This document shows, one piece after another, positions 54,664 through 64,000 of a DNA stretch of 64,000 bases. The notes below the pieces were generated by a model, which saw only the letters and a program-made list of their open reading frames with translations, was not told the DNA's origin and did not search any database. The stretch is taken from assembly GCF_003971255.1 (NCBI RefSeq), contig NZ_CP034660.1, positions 4,650,001 to 4,714,000 of the forward strand. Direction: 5' to 3'. The DNA comes from Colwellia sp. Arc7-635. GTDB taxonomy: Bacteria > Pseudomonadota > Gammaproteobacteria > Enterobacterales > Alteromonadaceae. Each line of letters opens with the position of its first letter. Position 1 is the first letter of the stretch. A program made the position numbers and the translations under genes.

Positions 54664-56496
54664 TTATTCCACAGTAACTGATTTTGCCAAGTTACGTGGT
54701 TGGTCAACATCAGTACCTTTAATTATTGCGACATAGTAAGACAATAATTGTAGCGGTAAGGTATATACGATAGGTGCAATGATATCGTCACAATGAGGAA
54801 CATTGATAACCTTCATGGTGTCATCACTGCTAAAGTTAGCACTCGCATCAGCAAATACATACATTAAGCCGCCACGTGCACGTACTTCTTCAACATTTGA
54901 TTTTAATTTTTCAATTAAATCATTTTTTGGTGCCACAACAATAACCGGCATTTCGGCATCAATTAATGCTAATGGGCCATGTTTTAGTTCACCTGCAGCA
55001 TAAGCTTCAGCATGAATATACGAAATTTCTTTCAGCTTCAATGCACCTTCCATTGCGATAGGATACTGATCGCCACGGCCTAAAAACAATGCATGCTGTT
55101 TATCAGCAAAATCTTCCGCTAAGTCTTCAATAGAACCCGCAAGCGCTAATACTTCTTCAAGCTTATTAGGTAAGGCCATTAAAGATTTTGCAATTTCATC
55201 TTGTTTTTCTTGTGACATACCATGATGCTGACCAATAGCTAAGGTCATCATTAATAAACCAACAAGTTGCGTTGTGAAAGCTTTAGTAGAAGCGACACCT
55301 ATTTCAGCGCCAGCTTTGGTCATAAAGGCCAAGTCAGATTCGCGCACTAAAGAAGAGCCAGCAACATTACAAATAGTTAAGCTAGCACGGTAACCAATCT
55401 CTTTAGCTAAACGTAAAGCCGCTAAAGTGTCAGCTGTTTCACCCGATTGTGAAATAGTGACTAATAAAGCATTTTTAGGCACATGAGATTGGCGATATCT
55501 AAATTCACTAGCAATTTCAATATTACATGAAACACCTGCTAAGGCTTCTAACCAATAACGCGCCACCATACCTGAGTGGTAGCTTGTACCACAGGCAATA
55601 ATTTGTACGTGTTCAATTTCTTGGAAGATAGCATCTGCGCCATCACCAAAAGTTTGAATATCGAGTACATTACCTACTAAACGACCTTCTAAGGCATTAC
55701 GAATAGCGGTAGGTTGCTCGTAAGTTTCTTTTAGCATGTAGTGACGGTATTCGCCTTTGTCGCCCACATCGTGGCTTACTTCAGACTCTTTCGCTTCACG
55801 AATAACAGGTTGGCCGTCAGTATCAAAAATATTCACTTCAAAACGGGTAACTTCTGCAACGTCACCTTCTTCTAAAAATGAAAATTTACGCGTTACTGGT
55901 AATAATGCCAACATATCTGAGGCGATGAAGTTTTCACCAACACCGTAACCAATCACTAATGGGCTACCAGAGCGTGCAACGACCATGCGGTCTTTATCGC
56001 GCGTATCAACAACAACAGTACCGTAGGCACCTTCTAGTTGTTTAACCGTAGCTTGTACGGCACTTAATAAGCTATCAGCTGACTTTAGTTCATGATGAAC
56101 TAAGTGAGCGATAACTTCAGTGTCAGTTTCTGAAGTGAAGATATAACCTAACGCTTGTAAACGTGTGCGTAAAACATCATGGTTTTCAATAATACCATTG
56201 TGTACAACGGCAATAGTTTCTGACGAAATATGCGGATGAGCATTCGCTTCGCTTGGTGCGCCATGTGTTGCCCAACGTGTATGTGCTATACCTGTGCCAC
56301 CCGCTATCGGGTTAGCGTGCAATGCATCAGCAAGTTCTTGCACTTTACCTAAACGACGCGCGCGTTTAAGTTGACTTTCATTATTTACAATTGCAACACC
56401 AGCAGAGTCATAACCACGATATTCTAATCGTTTTAAACCTTCTACTAAAATGTCTGCTACATCACGCTGTGCGACAGCACCAACAATTCCACACAT
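54664..56496 (-). CDS. glmS: Glucosamine-6-phosphate synthase GlmS
   Basis: Makes glucosamine-6-phosphate from fructose-6-phosphate and glutamine, the first step to UDP-GlcNAc. 610 aa, standard. N-terminal glutaminase with catalytic C2 (MCGIVGA), two SIS domains ([21 protein letters not shown]), and the C-terminal LAKSVTVE signature. It follows a DeoR-family regulator gene by 15 bp, and glmU lies further upstream on the same strand. Confidence 0.98.
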   Translation of the reverse strand: MCGIVGAVAQRDVADILVEGLKRLEYRGYDSAGVAIVNNESQLKRARRLGKVQELADALHANPIAGGTGIAHTRWATHGAPSEANAHPHISSETIAVVHNGIIENHDVLRTRLQALGYIFTSETDTEVIAHLVHHELKSADSLLSAVQATVKQLEGAYGTVVVDTRDKDRMVVARSGSPLVIGYGVGENFIASDMLALLPVTRKFSFLEEGDVAEVTRFEVNIFDTDGQPVIREAKESEVSHDVGDKGEYRHYMLKETYEQPTAIRNALEGRLVGNVLDIQTFGDGADAIFQEIEHVQIIACGTSYHSGMVARYWLEALAGVSCNIEIASEFRYRQSHVPKNALLVTISQSGETADTLAALRLAKEIGYRASLTICNVAGSSLVRESDLAFMTKAGAEIGVASTKAFTTQLVGLLMMTLAIGQHHGMSQEKQDEIAKSLMALPNKLEEVLALAGSIEDLAEDFADKQHALFLGRGDQYPIAMEGALKLKEISYIHAEAYAAGELKHGPLALIDAEMPVIVVAPKNDLIEKLKSNVEEVRARGGLMYVFADASANFSSDDTMKVINVPHCDDIIAPIVYTLPLQLLSYYVAIIKGTDVDQPRNLAKSVTVE

Positions 56497-56511
56497 ATTC
56501 TCTGTCCTTTT

Positions 56512-57273
56512 TTAACTTGCGATAACGAGGTTAACGCCTTGTTTAATTATTTCACTTCGCACGTTTTCAGGCATATCTGCATCTGTTATCAACGTGTGAA
56601 TTTTTTCCCAAGGTAATTCTAAATTAGGTATTTTTCTATTCAACTTTTCTGAGTCTAACATGACAATAACTTCACGAGACACTTCTGCCATGACTCGGCT
56701 TAAGCCTAAAAGCTCATTAAATGTTGTTGTACCACGTGTTAAATCAATGCCATCGGCACCAATAAATAACTGATCAAAATCATAAGAGCGTAAGACACTT
56801 TCTGCCACTTGTCCTTGAAATGATTCTGAATGCGGATCCCAAGTGCCACCGGTCATCAATAATGTTGGTTCATTTTCCAACGCATGTAAATCAGACGCAA
56901 TAGCAAGCGAGTTTGTCATGACCACCAAGCCTTGTTTTACGCTCAATTCTCGAACCAGGGCTGATGTTGTACTGCCACTGTCTAAAATGATGCGATTATG
57001 GTCTCTGATCAGCGATGCGGCTGTTTTTGCAATCATTACCTTTCGTTTCGAAACTTTTTCAGTTTTCGGTGCGATAATTTCATGAGGTAATGGCACTGCA
57101 CCACCGTATCTACGCAGTAATAAACCACTATTTTCTAATACCGCCAAGTCTTTACGGATAGTAACTTCTGAGGTATCAAACTTTTTTGCAAGGCTATCAA
57201 CACTTACTTCACCCAAATTGCTTAGCTCGGCAATAATGGTATGGCGACGTTGCTGAGTATTTCGTTTTGACAT
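56512..57273 (-). CDS. DeoR-family regulator in the glm locus
   Basis: 253 aa. N-terminal DeoR helix-turn-helix (RRHTIIAELSNLGEVSVDSLAKKFDTSEVTIRKDLAVLENSGLLLRRYGGAV across about 9-60) and a C-terminal sugar-phosphate sensor domain (DSGSTTSALVREL; GADGIDLTRGTTT). Its place between glmU and glmS, common in Alteromonadales and Vibrio relatives, suggests that it controls amino-sugar synthesis in response to a hexosamine phosphate. Probably co-transcribed with glmS. Confidence 0.92.
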   Translation of the reverse strand: MSKRNTQQRRHTIIAELSNLGEVSVDSLAKKFDTSEVTIRKDLAVLENSGLLLRRYGGAVPLPHEIIAPKTEKVSKRKVMIAKTAASLIRDHNRIILDSGSTTSALVRELSVKQGLVVMTNSLAIASDLHALENEPTLLMTGGTWDPHSESFQGQVAESVLRSYDFDQLFIGADGIDLTRGTTTFNELLGLSRVMAEVSREVIVMLDSEKLNRKIPNLELPWEKIHTLITDADMPENVRSEIIKQGVNLVIAS

Positions 57274-57471
57274 TTCTTTCGTTTTACTCTTAAAAGTTTC
57301 GTTTTAAAACTTAGCTATTAAAACAAAAGCTGAAAATAAAAACAATATTTATCTAACGATCGGTCACCAATATATGAGTAAAATCAATAAACTTAGTTAC
57401 ATTTACAGCGTAAACTCGTGTTCTCTATGTTATTAGTCTTTTATTACTGTGATGTGATTATTTTTCAATAA

Positions 57472-57512
57472 AACAAAAATAAAAATGCACTAGCGTTCAA
57501 ACTAGTGCATTT
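57472..57512 (-). terminator. Terminator of glmU
   Basis: An 11-bp perfect stem (AAATGCACTAG / CTAGTGCATTT) followed on the minus strand by a T-rich stretch. It separates glmU from the regulator-glmS unit. Confidence 0.85.
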
Positions 57513-57548
57513 ATGGTAAAAAGTGACGTGATTAATACCGTGACTAAG

Positions 57549-58910
57549 TTATTTTTTACTCGGACGTTTCCAGCCAGCAATATTTCGCTGCTTACCACGC
57601 GCAACACTTAAGTCGTGATCATCAACATTTTTAACAATAACTGAACCTGCGCCAGTTGTTGCCATTTCACCAATAGTCACCGGTGCCACTAATGATGCGT
57701 TTGAACCAATAAAAGCACCTGCGCCAATAATGGTTTTCGCTTTATTAACACCGTCGTAGTTACATGTAATCGTGCCTGCACCGATATTAGCTTTAGCGCC
57801 TATTTCAGCGTCGCCTAAATAGCTTAAGTGACCAGCTTTAGCGCCTTCACCTAAGATAGTTTTTTTCATTTCAACGAAGTTACCAACATGCGCATCACGC
57901 TTCAATTCAGTACCAGGGCGAATACGCGCAAATGGACCAACCGAGGCTAGTTCACCAATAACAGCGCCTTCAATCATCGTATTTGGCTTAATTTCAGCGC
58001 CTTGACCTATGCTGCAGTTTTTCAAAATGCAATTAGCGCCAATAATAGCGTTATCAGCAATATCAACATTACCTTCAAAAATACAATTAACGTCGATCAC
58101 CACTTCTTGGCCAACAGTTACATTGCCACGAATATCAATACGACTAGGATCACGTAAACTGGCGCCTGCAATCATTAGCTCTTCGGCTTTTCTCATTTGA
58201 TAGGCACGTTCTAAACCGGCCAATTGCACTCGATTATTAGCGCCTTCTACTTCAATTTCACTATCTGGGTGAGCCGTTGTGATTAACTTACCTTCTTGAT
58301 GACACGCGGCAATAATATCGGTTAAGTAATATTCACCTTGCGCATTGTCGCTTGATAAATTTGATAACCAGCGTTTTAAATCGCCGCCATTAGCCAATAA
58401 AATACCAGTATTTGCTTCATTAACTAATAATTGCTCGGCGGTGGCATCTTTTTGTTCAACAATACCCACTACGGTGTCGGCGCTATCGCGCATAATACGA
58501 CCGTAACCAGCAGGGTTCGCTAAATGTACGGTTAATAGTGCCATGCCATTGTCAGGCTTAGCAGCAATTAAACGCTGTAATGTGCTAACTTTTGTTAGCG
58601 GTACATCACCGTAAAGCACGAGCACGTCTTCATCATCAGATAAGAACGGTGATGCCATATCAACCGCATGGCCGGTGCCTAATTGCTCTTTTTGTTCAAC
58701 AAAAGTTAAATCGTCTCCGGTAACTTTAGCTTTTAAAACATCACCACCAAAGCCGTAAACTAAGTAGATATTTTCTCCATCTACTTGGCGTGCAGCGTCA
58801 ATAACGTGAGATACCATTGGCTTTTCAGCAACAGCATGGAGAACTTTTGGTAAAGCAGAACGCATGCGAGTGCCTTTACCCGCAGCTAAGATAACAACAG
58901 AGAGAGCCAT
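57549..58910 (-). CDS. glmU: Bifunctional UDP-GlcNAc pyrophosphorylase / GlcN-1-P acetyltransferase GlmU
   Basis: 453 aa. Uridyltransferase domain with [18 protein letters not shown] (8-25), and C-terminal left-handed beta-helix with hexapeptide repeats and [23 protein letters not shown] and [14 protein letters not shown] acetyltransferase motifs. Completes UDP-GlcNAc synthesis begun by GlmS. The gene often follows atpC; here its upstream side is occupied by MITE family 2 copy B. Confidence 0.98.
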   Translation of the reverse strand: MALSVVILAAGKGTRMRSALPKVLHAVAEKPMVSHVIDAARQVDGENIYLVYGFGGDVLKAKVTGDDLTFVEQKEQLGTGHAVDMASPFLSDDEDVLVLYGDVPLTKVSTLQRLIAAKPDNGMALLTVHLANPAGYGRIMRDSADTVVGIVEQKDATAEQLLVNEANTGILLANGGDLKRWLSNLSSDNAQGEYYLTDIIAACHQEGKLITTAHPDSEIEVEGANNRVQLAGLERAYQMRKAEELMIAGASLRDPSRIDIRGNVTVGQEVVIDVNCIFEGNVDIADNAIIGANCILKNCSIGQGAEIKPNTMIEGAVIGELASVGPFARIRPGTELKRDAHVGNFVEMKKTILGEGAKAGHLSYLGDAEIGAKANIGAGTITCNYDGVNKAKTIIGAGAFIGSNASLVAPVTIGEMATTGAGSVIVKNVDDHDLSVARGKQRNIAGWKRPSKK

Positions 58911-59016
58911 AATTTTTCCGGTTAATTTTATAAGGTTATATAATACTCGACTATTGTAGCGTTAAATTAAATGCATCACTATTAAAAACTAAAATAGCTA
59001 TTTAAAAGCTAGCTTA

Positions 59017-59175
59017 TACCAAATGTAATAAGTTATTGATCAATTTTAAGCGCGGATAAATTGCTCAAGAACAAGGCGCTTGATTGAGTAATAGCGGGCT
59101 ATTGGGATTGAAAGCAACGCTGTTATTGACGATTTAAACCGCCTTAAAAAGATCGATTGCTTATTTCAATTGGTA
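59017..59175. repeat. MITE-like element, family 2, copy B (159 bp)
   Basis: Inverted relative to copy A (50509-50715). Ends ATACCAA...TTGGTAT. It lacks the 49-bp module. It lies between the divergent glmU and tex genes, filling nearly half of their shared promoter region. Confidence 0.8.
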
Positions 59176-59300
59176 TTATTGTCTAATTCATCGAAAAGCC
59201 TTGGTTTTCGTATCGCACCTCACTAGTGTTTGGGTATATACTACGTGCATCAAAAACACGGTAAATAACACCCCGTAGACTTAACTAGGATCCCGTATAA

Positions 59301-61643
59301 ATGACGCCCATCGCTGAGCAAATAGCTAAAGAACTTGATGTAAAAACTAGCCAAATAAACGCTGCTATAAACTTACTAGATGAAGGTGCAACGGTTCCTT
59401 TTATTGCTCGTTACCGAAAAGAGGTTACGCAAGGACTTGATGACAACCATTTACGTCACCTTGCTCAGCGCTTAGTTTATTTACGTGATTTAACTGATCG
59501 TCGAAAAGTGATTATCGCCAATATTGAACAACAAGGTAAACTGACCCCAGCGTTAGCAACTGAACTGAATAAGGCCGATAACAAAACCCGTTTAGAAGAT
59601 CTTTACTTACCTTTCAAACCAAAAAGAAGAACCAAAGGGCAAATTGCTATTGCCGCTGGCTTAGAACCTTTAGCCAATAAAATTTATAATAATTGGCAAC
59701 TAAATCCTGAGCAAGAAGCACAAGCCTTCATCAATAAAGAACTTGGTTTTATCGATGAAGCTGCTGTACTTGAAGGTGCGCATTATATTCTGGTTGAACG
59801 CTTTGCTGAAGACGCTAATTTAATTCAAAAATTACGCCGTCATTTACTTAAGCAAGCTCACTTGTGTAGCAAATTGGTAAAAGGTAAAGACAAAGAAGCC
59901 GCTAAATACCGTGATTACTTTCAACATTCTGAATTATTAAAATCGGTTCCGTCACACCGCATGTTAGCAATGTTACGTGGCCGTAATGAAAAACTATTAT
60001 TTTTGAGTATTGATGTAGACCCTGGCCAGGATAGTTCATTCTCAAGTGCTCAGCAGCTTATTACTGAACATTTCAATTTACGTTTAACCGGACAAGCGGC
60101 AGCCACATTTTTAACTAAAGTGGTGCACTCAACGTGGAAAATAAAGCTCAGTCAAAGTTTAGAAACTGAATTATTAGGCCAATTGCGTGAACAAGCAGAA
60201 GTTGAAGCGATAAAAGTATTTTCGCGTAACTTGAACGATTTAATGATGGCAGCGCCAGCAGGTGCGAAAACAACCTTAGGTTTAGATCCTGGCATGCGCA
60301 CGGGTTGTAAGTTGGCCATTGTTGATGCTACCGGTAAATTGTTGCAAACCGCGACTATATTCCCGCATGCGCCACAAAATCATTGGGATAAATCAGTACG
60401 TACTTTAGTCAACTTATGCCAACAACATAAAGTAGAGTTAGTTGCGATAGGTAACGGTACTGCGTCACGTGAAAGTGACAAATTAATCGCCGATGTTATT
60501 ACTAAACTAGAAAAAAATAAGCCGACAAAAGTTATTGTTAGTGAAGCGGGTGCTTCGGTGTATTCTGCTTCTGAATTTGCAGCGAAAGAATTTCCTGATT
60601 TAGACGTGTCTATTCGTGGCGCGGTATCTATTGCTCGTCGTTTACAAGATCCTCTGGCAGAGTTAGTGAAAATAGATCCAAAAGCGATTGGTGTTGGGCA
60701 ATATCAGCACGATGTGAGCCAAAGCCAACTGAGCCAAACCTTAGATGATGTAATAGAAGATTGTGTAAATGCTGTTGGCGTTGATTTAAACAGTGCATCT
60801 GCAGCTTTACTATCTCGCGTTTCGGGTTTAAACAAAACCATGGCAAATAATGTGGTTAGTTTTCGCGATGAACATGGCCGATTCAACAATCGAAATGAAT
60901 TAAAAAAAGTTGCACGTTTAGGGCCTAAAGCCTTTGAACAAGCAGCTGGCTTTCTACGCATAAATAATGGTAATAACCCGTTAGACTTTTCAGGTGTTCA
61001 TCCAGAAACTTACCGTTTAGTTGAACAAGTTTTACAACAACTCGACACTGATATCAGTAACGTTATTGGTAATAAAGCGGCACTAGAAAAAGTTAATGTT
61101 GAAACATTAATTAGTGATACTTTTGGTGAAGTCACGATTAAAGACATTATTAGCGAGTTAGAAAAGCCAGGCCGAGATCCGCGACCTGAGTTTAAAACAG
61201 CAACTTTCCAAGAGGGCGTTAATACGATAAACGACCTTAAAGTAGGGATGATACTAGAAGGTATTATCTCTAACGTGGCTAACTTTGGTGCTTTTGTTGA
61301 TGTTGGTGTTCATCAAGACGGTTTAGTGCATATTTCATCACTAACCAATAAATTTGTCAGTGATCCTCACGAAGTGGTTAAAGCCGGTGAAGTGGTCAAA
61401 GTTAAGGTCACTGAAGTTGATCCACAACGTAAACGTATCAGCTTAACCATGCGTTTAGATGAAGCCACACCACAGGTTAATCATCAGCCATCGGAAAAAT
61501 CATCGAAGGCGCAACACAACGACAAAGGCACTAAACAGCCACAACAAAATAGAAGTAAAGCGAGAGCACATCAGCCGAAAGTAGACAATAATGCCGCTAT
61601 GGGCAATGCCTTTGCTGATGCCTTTGCCAAGCTGAAGAAGTAA
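59301..61643 (+). CDS. tex: Tex family RNA-binding transcription accessory protein
   Basis: 780 aa, usual length. N-terminal helical Tex domain, a YqgF/RNase H-like fold ([16 protein letters not shown], about 334-349), helix-hairpin-helix repeats ([49 protein letters not shown]) and a C-terminal S1 RNA-binding domain (about 648-718). The final 55 residues are a low-complexity Gln/Lys-rich tail. Widely conserved nucleic-acid-binding protein affecting transcription. Single gene with terminator. Confidence 0.97.
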   Translation: MTPIAEQIAKELDVKTSQINAAINLLDEGATVPFIARYRKEVTQGLDDNHLRHLAQRLVYLRDLTDRRKVIIANIEQQGKLTPALATELNKADNKTRLEDLYLPFKPKRRTKGQIAIAAGLEPLANKIYNNWQLNPEQEAQAFINKELGFIDEAAVLEGAHYILVERFAEDANLIQKLRRHLLKQAHLCSKLVKGKDKEAAKYRDYFQHSELLKSVPSHRMLAMLRGRNEKLLFLSIDVDPGQDSSFSSAQQLITEHFNLRLTGQAAATFLTKVVHSTWKIKLSQSLETELLGQLREQAEVEAIKVFSRNLNDLMMAAPAGAKTTLGLDPGMRTGCKLAIVDATGKLLQTATIFPHAPQNHWDKSVRTLVNLCQQHKVELVAIGNGTASRESDKLIADVITKLEKNKPTKVIVSEAGASVYSASEFAAKEFPDLDVSIRGAVSIARRLQDPLAELVKIDPKAIGVGQYQHDVSQSQLSQTLDDVIEDCVNAVGVDLNSASAALLSRVSGLNKTMANNVVSFRDEHGRFNNRNELKKVARLGPKAFEQAAGFLRINNGNNPLDFSGVHPETYRLVEQVLQQLDTDISNVIGNKAALEKVNVETLISDTFGEVTIKDIISELEKPGRDPRPEFKTATFQEGVNTINDLKVGMILEGIISNVANFGAFVDVGVHQDGLVHISSLTNKFVSDPHEVVKAGEVVKVKVTEVDPQRKRISLTMRLDEATPQVNHQPSEKSSKAQHNDKGTKQPQQNRSKARAHQPKVDNNAAMGNAFADAFAKLKK

Positions 61644-61683
61644 TAATTAACAGCCACTATTGAGCAAATAGTAACGTAATAAT

Positions 61684-61710
61684 TAAAAGCCGCATTTTTG
61701 CGGCTTTTTT
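61684..61710 (+). terminator. Terminator of tex
   Basis: AAAAGCCGC-ATTTTT-GCGGCTTTTTT, 40 bp after the stop. Confidence 0.92.
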
Positions 61711-61802
61711 AGTGCTGATTAAGCGTAAATTGATTGCACTTTTTTAATGACCCGCTACCATAGCCGCCTTTCAAGTACAGACCTTCACCATCTCGGAAAA
61801 TC

Positions 61803-62417
61803 ATGGACATCAGCAATTATTATCTCTATTTTAGCATTTCACTGCTTGCCTCTATTAGCATTGGACCTTCGGTTATATTAGCAGCCAGTAATGGCGTAAA
61901 TTTTGGTCGAAAAAAAGCATTAGCGGGCGTTTTTGGTCATGTTTGTGCCGTGATGGTTTTGGCGTTAATTTCTGCCTCGGGATTAGGGCTGATTTTAATG
62001 ACTTCTGATATTGCTTTTATCGTCATAAAATACATCGGCGCTGCATACTTAGTTTATATCGGTATTGCTATTTGGCGCAGTAAAGGTAACTGGGCATTTG
62101 CCGATAAAAATGCTCAAATACCCGCCAAAAGGGCACTTTTCAAACAAAGTTTTTTATTGGGCTTAAGTAACCCGAAGGCCTTAGTATTTTTCTCGGCATT
62201 ATTTCCGCAATTCATCCAACCCACACAAGCTATTTTACCGCAATTTCTTTTACTTGCTGGCACAAGCTTATGCAACGCCTTTATTTTTACTTCGGTTTAC
62301 GTGCTGGTTGCTTTTCGGTTTCGCCAATATTTTTTATCTTCGATTGGTCAACGCTGGGTAGGAAAAACCACTGGTGGTGTATTCATTGGCTTTGCCGCTG
62401 CACTTATCGCTAGTTAA
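61803..62417 (+). CDS. LysE/RhtB family amino-acid exporter
   Basis: 204 aa with six hydrophobic segments and the family N terminus (SISIGPSVILAASNGVNFGRKKALAGVFGH). NPKALVFFSALFPQFI is the conserved LysE motif in the middle. Probably exports an amino acid or related metabolite; substrate unknown. Single gene. Confidence 0.9.
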   Translation: MDISNYYLYFSISLLASISIGPSVILAASNGVNFGRKKALAGVFGHVCAVMVLALISASGLGLILMTSDIAFIVIKYIGAAYLVYIGIAIWRSKGNWAFADKNAQIPAKRALFKQSFLLGLSNPKALVFFSALFPQFIQPTQAILPQFLLLAGTSLCNAFIFTSVYVLVAFRFRQYFLSSIGQRWVGKTTGGVFIGFAAALIAS

Positions 62418-62429
62418 GATACTGCGCAT

Positions 62430-62454
62430 AAAAAAGGGGAAGCAATGCTTCCCC
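62430..62454 (-). terminator. Terminator of the DcaP-like porin
   Basis: GGGGAAGC-aat-GCTTCCCC followed by a T-run on the minus strand. A second hairpin (AACCTC / GAGGTT, 62461-62478) precedes it. Confidence 0.85.
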
Positions 62455-62537
62455 AAAGGCAACCTCGGTTGGGAGGTTAACTAACGTAAAATTTCAACGC
62501 CAGCATCGAATGAACAGCACCAGCGTTAGACGGTAAA

Positions 62538-63572
62538 TTACAACACGTATTTAGCAGATAATTGTGCATAGTTTGAATCGGCATTTTGATCTGCTGATTC
62601 GAAATTACCAACTTCAAAACCAAATGAAAGTTCTTTAGTGTAATTTTTAAAGATATTCACCCCCCAATGCCTTCTATCAGCATCAGAGACTTCAGTTGTT
62701 GTTTTACCGTAAAACGCTGTACTGCGAATATCGTCCGTCCAAAAATGGCGATAAGCGACAGAATATGAAGTTGTTTCTTCAACTTCTTCACCAACTAAAT
62801 CACGAGCGGCAACAACTCCAACATAACGACCGGTTTCACCACCGTGGAATTGGAAGCGTATATCATCTTTACCGAAGGTTTTAACCTTACCTGCGATACC
62901 GTAACCGAAAGCTGTTTCAGAATTACCACCAACTGTATTTAAGTTACGTACTAAACCAGCGACAGAAACGTTACCCCAGTCACCTTTGAAAGAATATTTA
63001 GCGATAACATCAGGTATCGAGTCTTGGCTCGGATCACCTTTATCTGATTCTGGGTTTTCTATCGCAACTTGGAAGTTACCTTGAGTATATCGAATTTGGC
63101 CTTGTCGAATAAATGCAGAAGCATTAAGCGTTCCACCAAAATCAGCTGCTTCGGCTAACGCACTGGTGTTAACAAATGTTGACCACGTTTGGCCAACAAG
63201 AATATTTTTATATTTAATAAAAGCGTGACGAATTCTTGGATTTGATGAATTAGAAACGATTTCATTACCACCACCACCATGAAAATCCATTTCAATAAAA
63301 CCGGTTACATCACCATGGACATACTTGGTATTAAAACGAGACTCTGTCGCCCGAAAACTAAATTGTGAGATATCGCCAACATTACCTGCGCCAACCCAGT
63401 AATCATTTGTAATACTATTAATATTACCGTCGACATAGCGAGTGTCTAATTTGATATAGCCACCAAAAGTGATGGTGTCTTCATCTGATAATTTAATTTC
63501 ATAGCCAGCATGTGCACTGCCGACCATAGCCAAAAGACCTGTTGCTAATAAAAGCTTTTTTTTGTTAAACAT
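62538..63572 (-). CDS. DcaP-like trimeric porin
   Basis: 344 aa, signal peptide 1-22 (GSAHA-G). N-terminal ITFGGYIKLDTRYVDGN, SRFNTKY, GFIEMDFHGG, LVGQTWSTF and the C-terminal Y-V-L match the DcaP-like family (PF19577), which takes up dicarboxylates and related anions. Its upstream neighbour on the same strand is an acyl-CoA synthetase-like gene, so the substrate may be a carboxylic acid. Separate promoter likely, as 132 bp lie between them. Confidence 0.9.
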   Translation of the reverse strand: MFNKKKLLLATGLLAMVGSAHAGYEIKLSDEDTITFGGYIKLDTRYVDGNINSITNDYWVGAGNVGDISQFSFRATESRFNTKYVHGDVTGFIEMDFHGGGGNEIVSNSSNPRIRHAFIKYKNILVGQTWSTFVNTSALAEAADFGGTLNASAFIRQGQIRYTQGNFQVAIENPESDKGDPSQDSIPDVIAKYSFKGDWGNVSVAGLVRNLNTVGGNSETAFGYGIAGKVKTFGKDDIRFQFHGGETGRYVGVVAARDLVGEEVEETTSYSVAYRHFWTDDIRSTAFYGKTTTEVSDADRRHWGVNIFKNYTKELSFGFEVGNFESADQNADSNYAQLSAKYVL

Positions 63573-63704
63573 TTTATCTTCCCCATGTGTGATTAACCTT
63601 GGAGCAACAGCAGTTAAACTCCGACGGTATTTTTATAGTTTTACTGTTTTTGATAACGTGTTTCTAATCGCAGCGATAGACCGTTACCATTATTTTTATA
63701 GTTT

Positions 63705-64000
63705 TTACGCTGCGCAATTCATTGTTATATTTTGAGATTTTAGTATTTTTCTAGAAATCTCTTGATTTTTAGTTACCGGAAGCTGATCGACATATTTGAT
63801 CACATCTGCACATGCAAACTCTCCCAAGCAACTGACAAGTTTTGCGTTAATAGCGTTAGATAAAGTTGATCGTTCAATATCCGGGCTAATTAACTCAACA
63901 TAAACATGAATGGTATTACCTTTTTGCTCGTGAGGCAGGCCAAAAACGACAACCCGACTAACACCCGCTAATTGTTTGATAAACATTTCTATACTGTGGT
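63705..64000 (-). CDS. C-terminal part of an AMP-binding acyl-CoA synthetase-like protein (5' end outside window)
   Basis: The frame is open to the right edge and continues upstream of the first internal Met (…HSIEMFIKQLAGVSRVVVFGLPHEQKGNTIHVYV), so this is the 3' end of a longer gene. It has the AMP-binding C-terminal domain pattern: VVVFGLPHEQKGN, and LPVTKNQEISRKIL, which corresponds to the LPKTxSGKIxRRxL motif. The catalytic Lys position (Gly-Lys in most members) reads Q-E-I here, so activity is in doubt. Substrate cannot be told. Confidence 0.75.
   Translation of the reverse strand, partial: HSIEMFIKQLAGVSRVVVFGLPHEQKGNTIHVYVELISPDIERSTLSNAINAKLVSCLGEFACADVIKYVDQLPVTKNQEISRKILKSQNITMNCAA

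Overview
The window is AT-rich chromosomal DNA of a marine gammaproteobacterium, most likely of the Colwelliaceae (Colwellia/Thalassotalea type). This placement is an inference. It rests on the ftsY-ftsE-ftsX-rpoH block with divergent rsmD, the many TonB-dependent receptors, DcaP-like porin, SapC and DUF2254 proteins, and the overall codon and AT character. No rRNA, tRNA, CRISPR array, phage or transposase gene was seen. The ends cut two genes: a GAF-GAF-GGDEF protein at the left and the C-terminal part of an acyl-CoA synthetase-like protein at the right.

Layout. 1-5.2 kb: GGDEF protein, a large TonB receptor, and a 410-bp MITE-like repeat. 5.2-10.2 kb: rpoH, ftsX, ftsE, ftsY (with a 201-bp hexanucleotide microsatellite inside the gene) and divergent rsmD. 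10.2-15.1 kb: a periplasmic serine hydrolase and a polyamine set (speE, a eukaryotic-type AdoMet decarboxylase, divergent agmatinase). 15.1-20.1 kb: a Met-rich TonB receptor behind an FNR-type box and a GCGAC-N5-GTCGC palindrome, convergent with a RegB/RegA-like redox two-component system, then a DUF416 gene. 20.1-24 kb: a decayed ORF, a Cys-rich MarR regulator divergent from a secreted haloalkane dehalogenase with two operator-like palindromes, SapC, and a small exported protein. 23.7-29.7 kb: a Fur-box-headed cluster of outer-membrane protein, FMN-binding protein, ApbE, membrane cytochrome b-like protein, Rieske lipoprotein, TonB receptor and PepSY protein. It reads as a flavin-based periplasmic electron-transfer and iron-uptake unit.

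29.9-31.6 kb: the three-lipoprotein set GNA1162 / DUF4810 / CsgG. 32-37.7 kb: five consecutive signalling genes (NtrC-type regulator, a 71-aa protein resembling only a histidine-kinase dimerisation helix pair, CHASE3 kinase, Rcp1-type receiver, REC-HK-REC-REC hybrid). 37.9-42.2 kb: hemerythrin, OMPLA phospholipase, a dual-specificity phosphatase/diacylglycerol kinase fusion, MscS channel. 43.9-48.9 kb: a yhiI-rbbA-yhhJ export operon in which rbbA carries a one-base frameshift in a homopolymer. 49-53.4 kb: DUF2254 protein, a second MITE family, a duplicated [DUF1328 + small lipoprotein] unit with one DUF1328 copy decayed, and a barrel protein. 53.7-64 kb: MEST-like hydrolase, glmS, a DeoR regulator, glmU, a further MITE copy, tex, LysE exporter and DcaP-like porin.

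The most novel structural signal is a 49-bp module shared by two otherwise different MITE families. It is present as three tandem copies in one element (4827-4973) and as an exact 49-bp presence/absence difference between the two copies of the other (50509-50715 versus 59017-59175). The most interesting gene systems are the flavinylation/Rieske iron cluster and the five-gene phosphorelay with its lone DHp-like protein.
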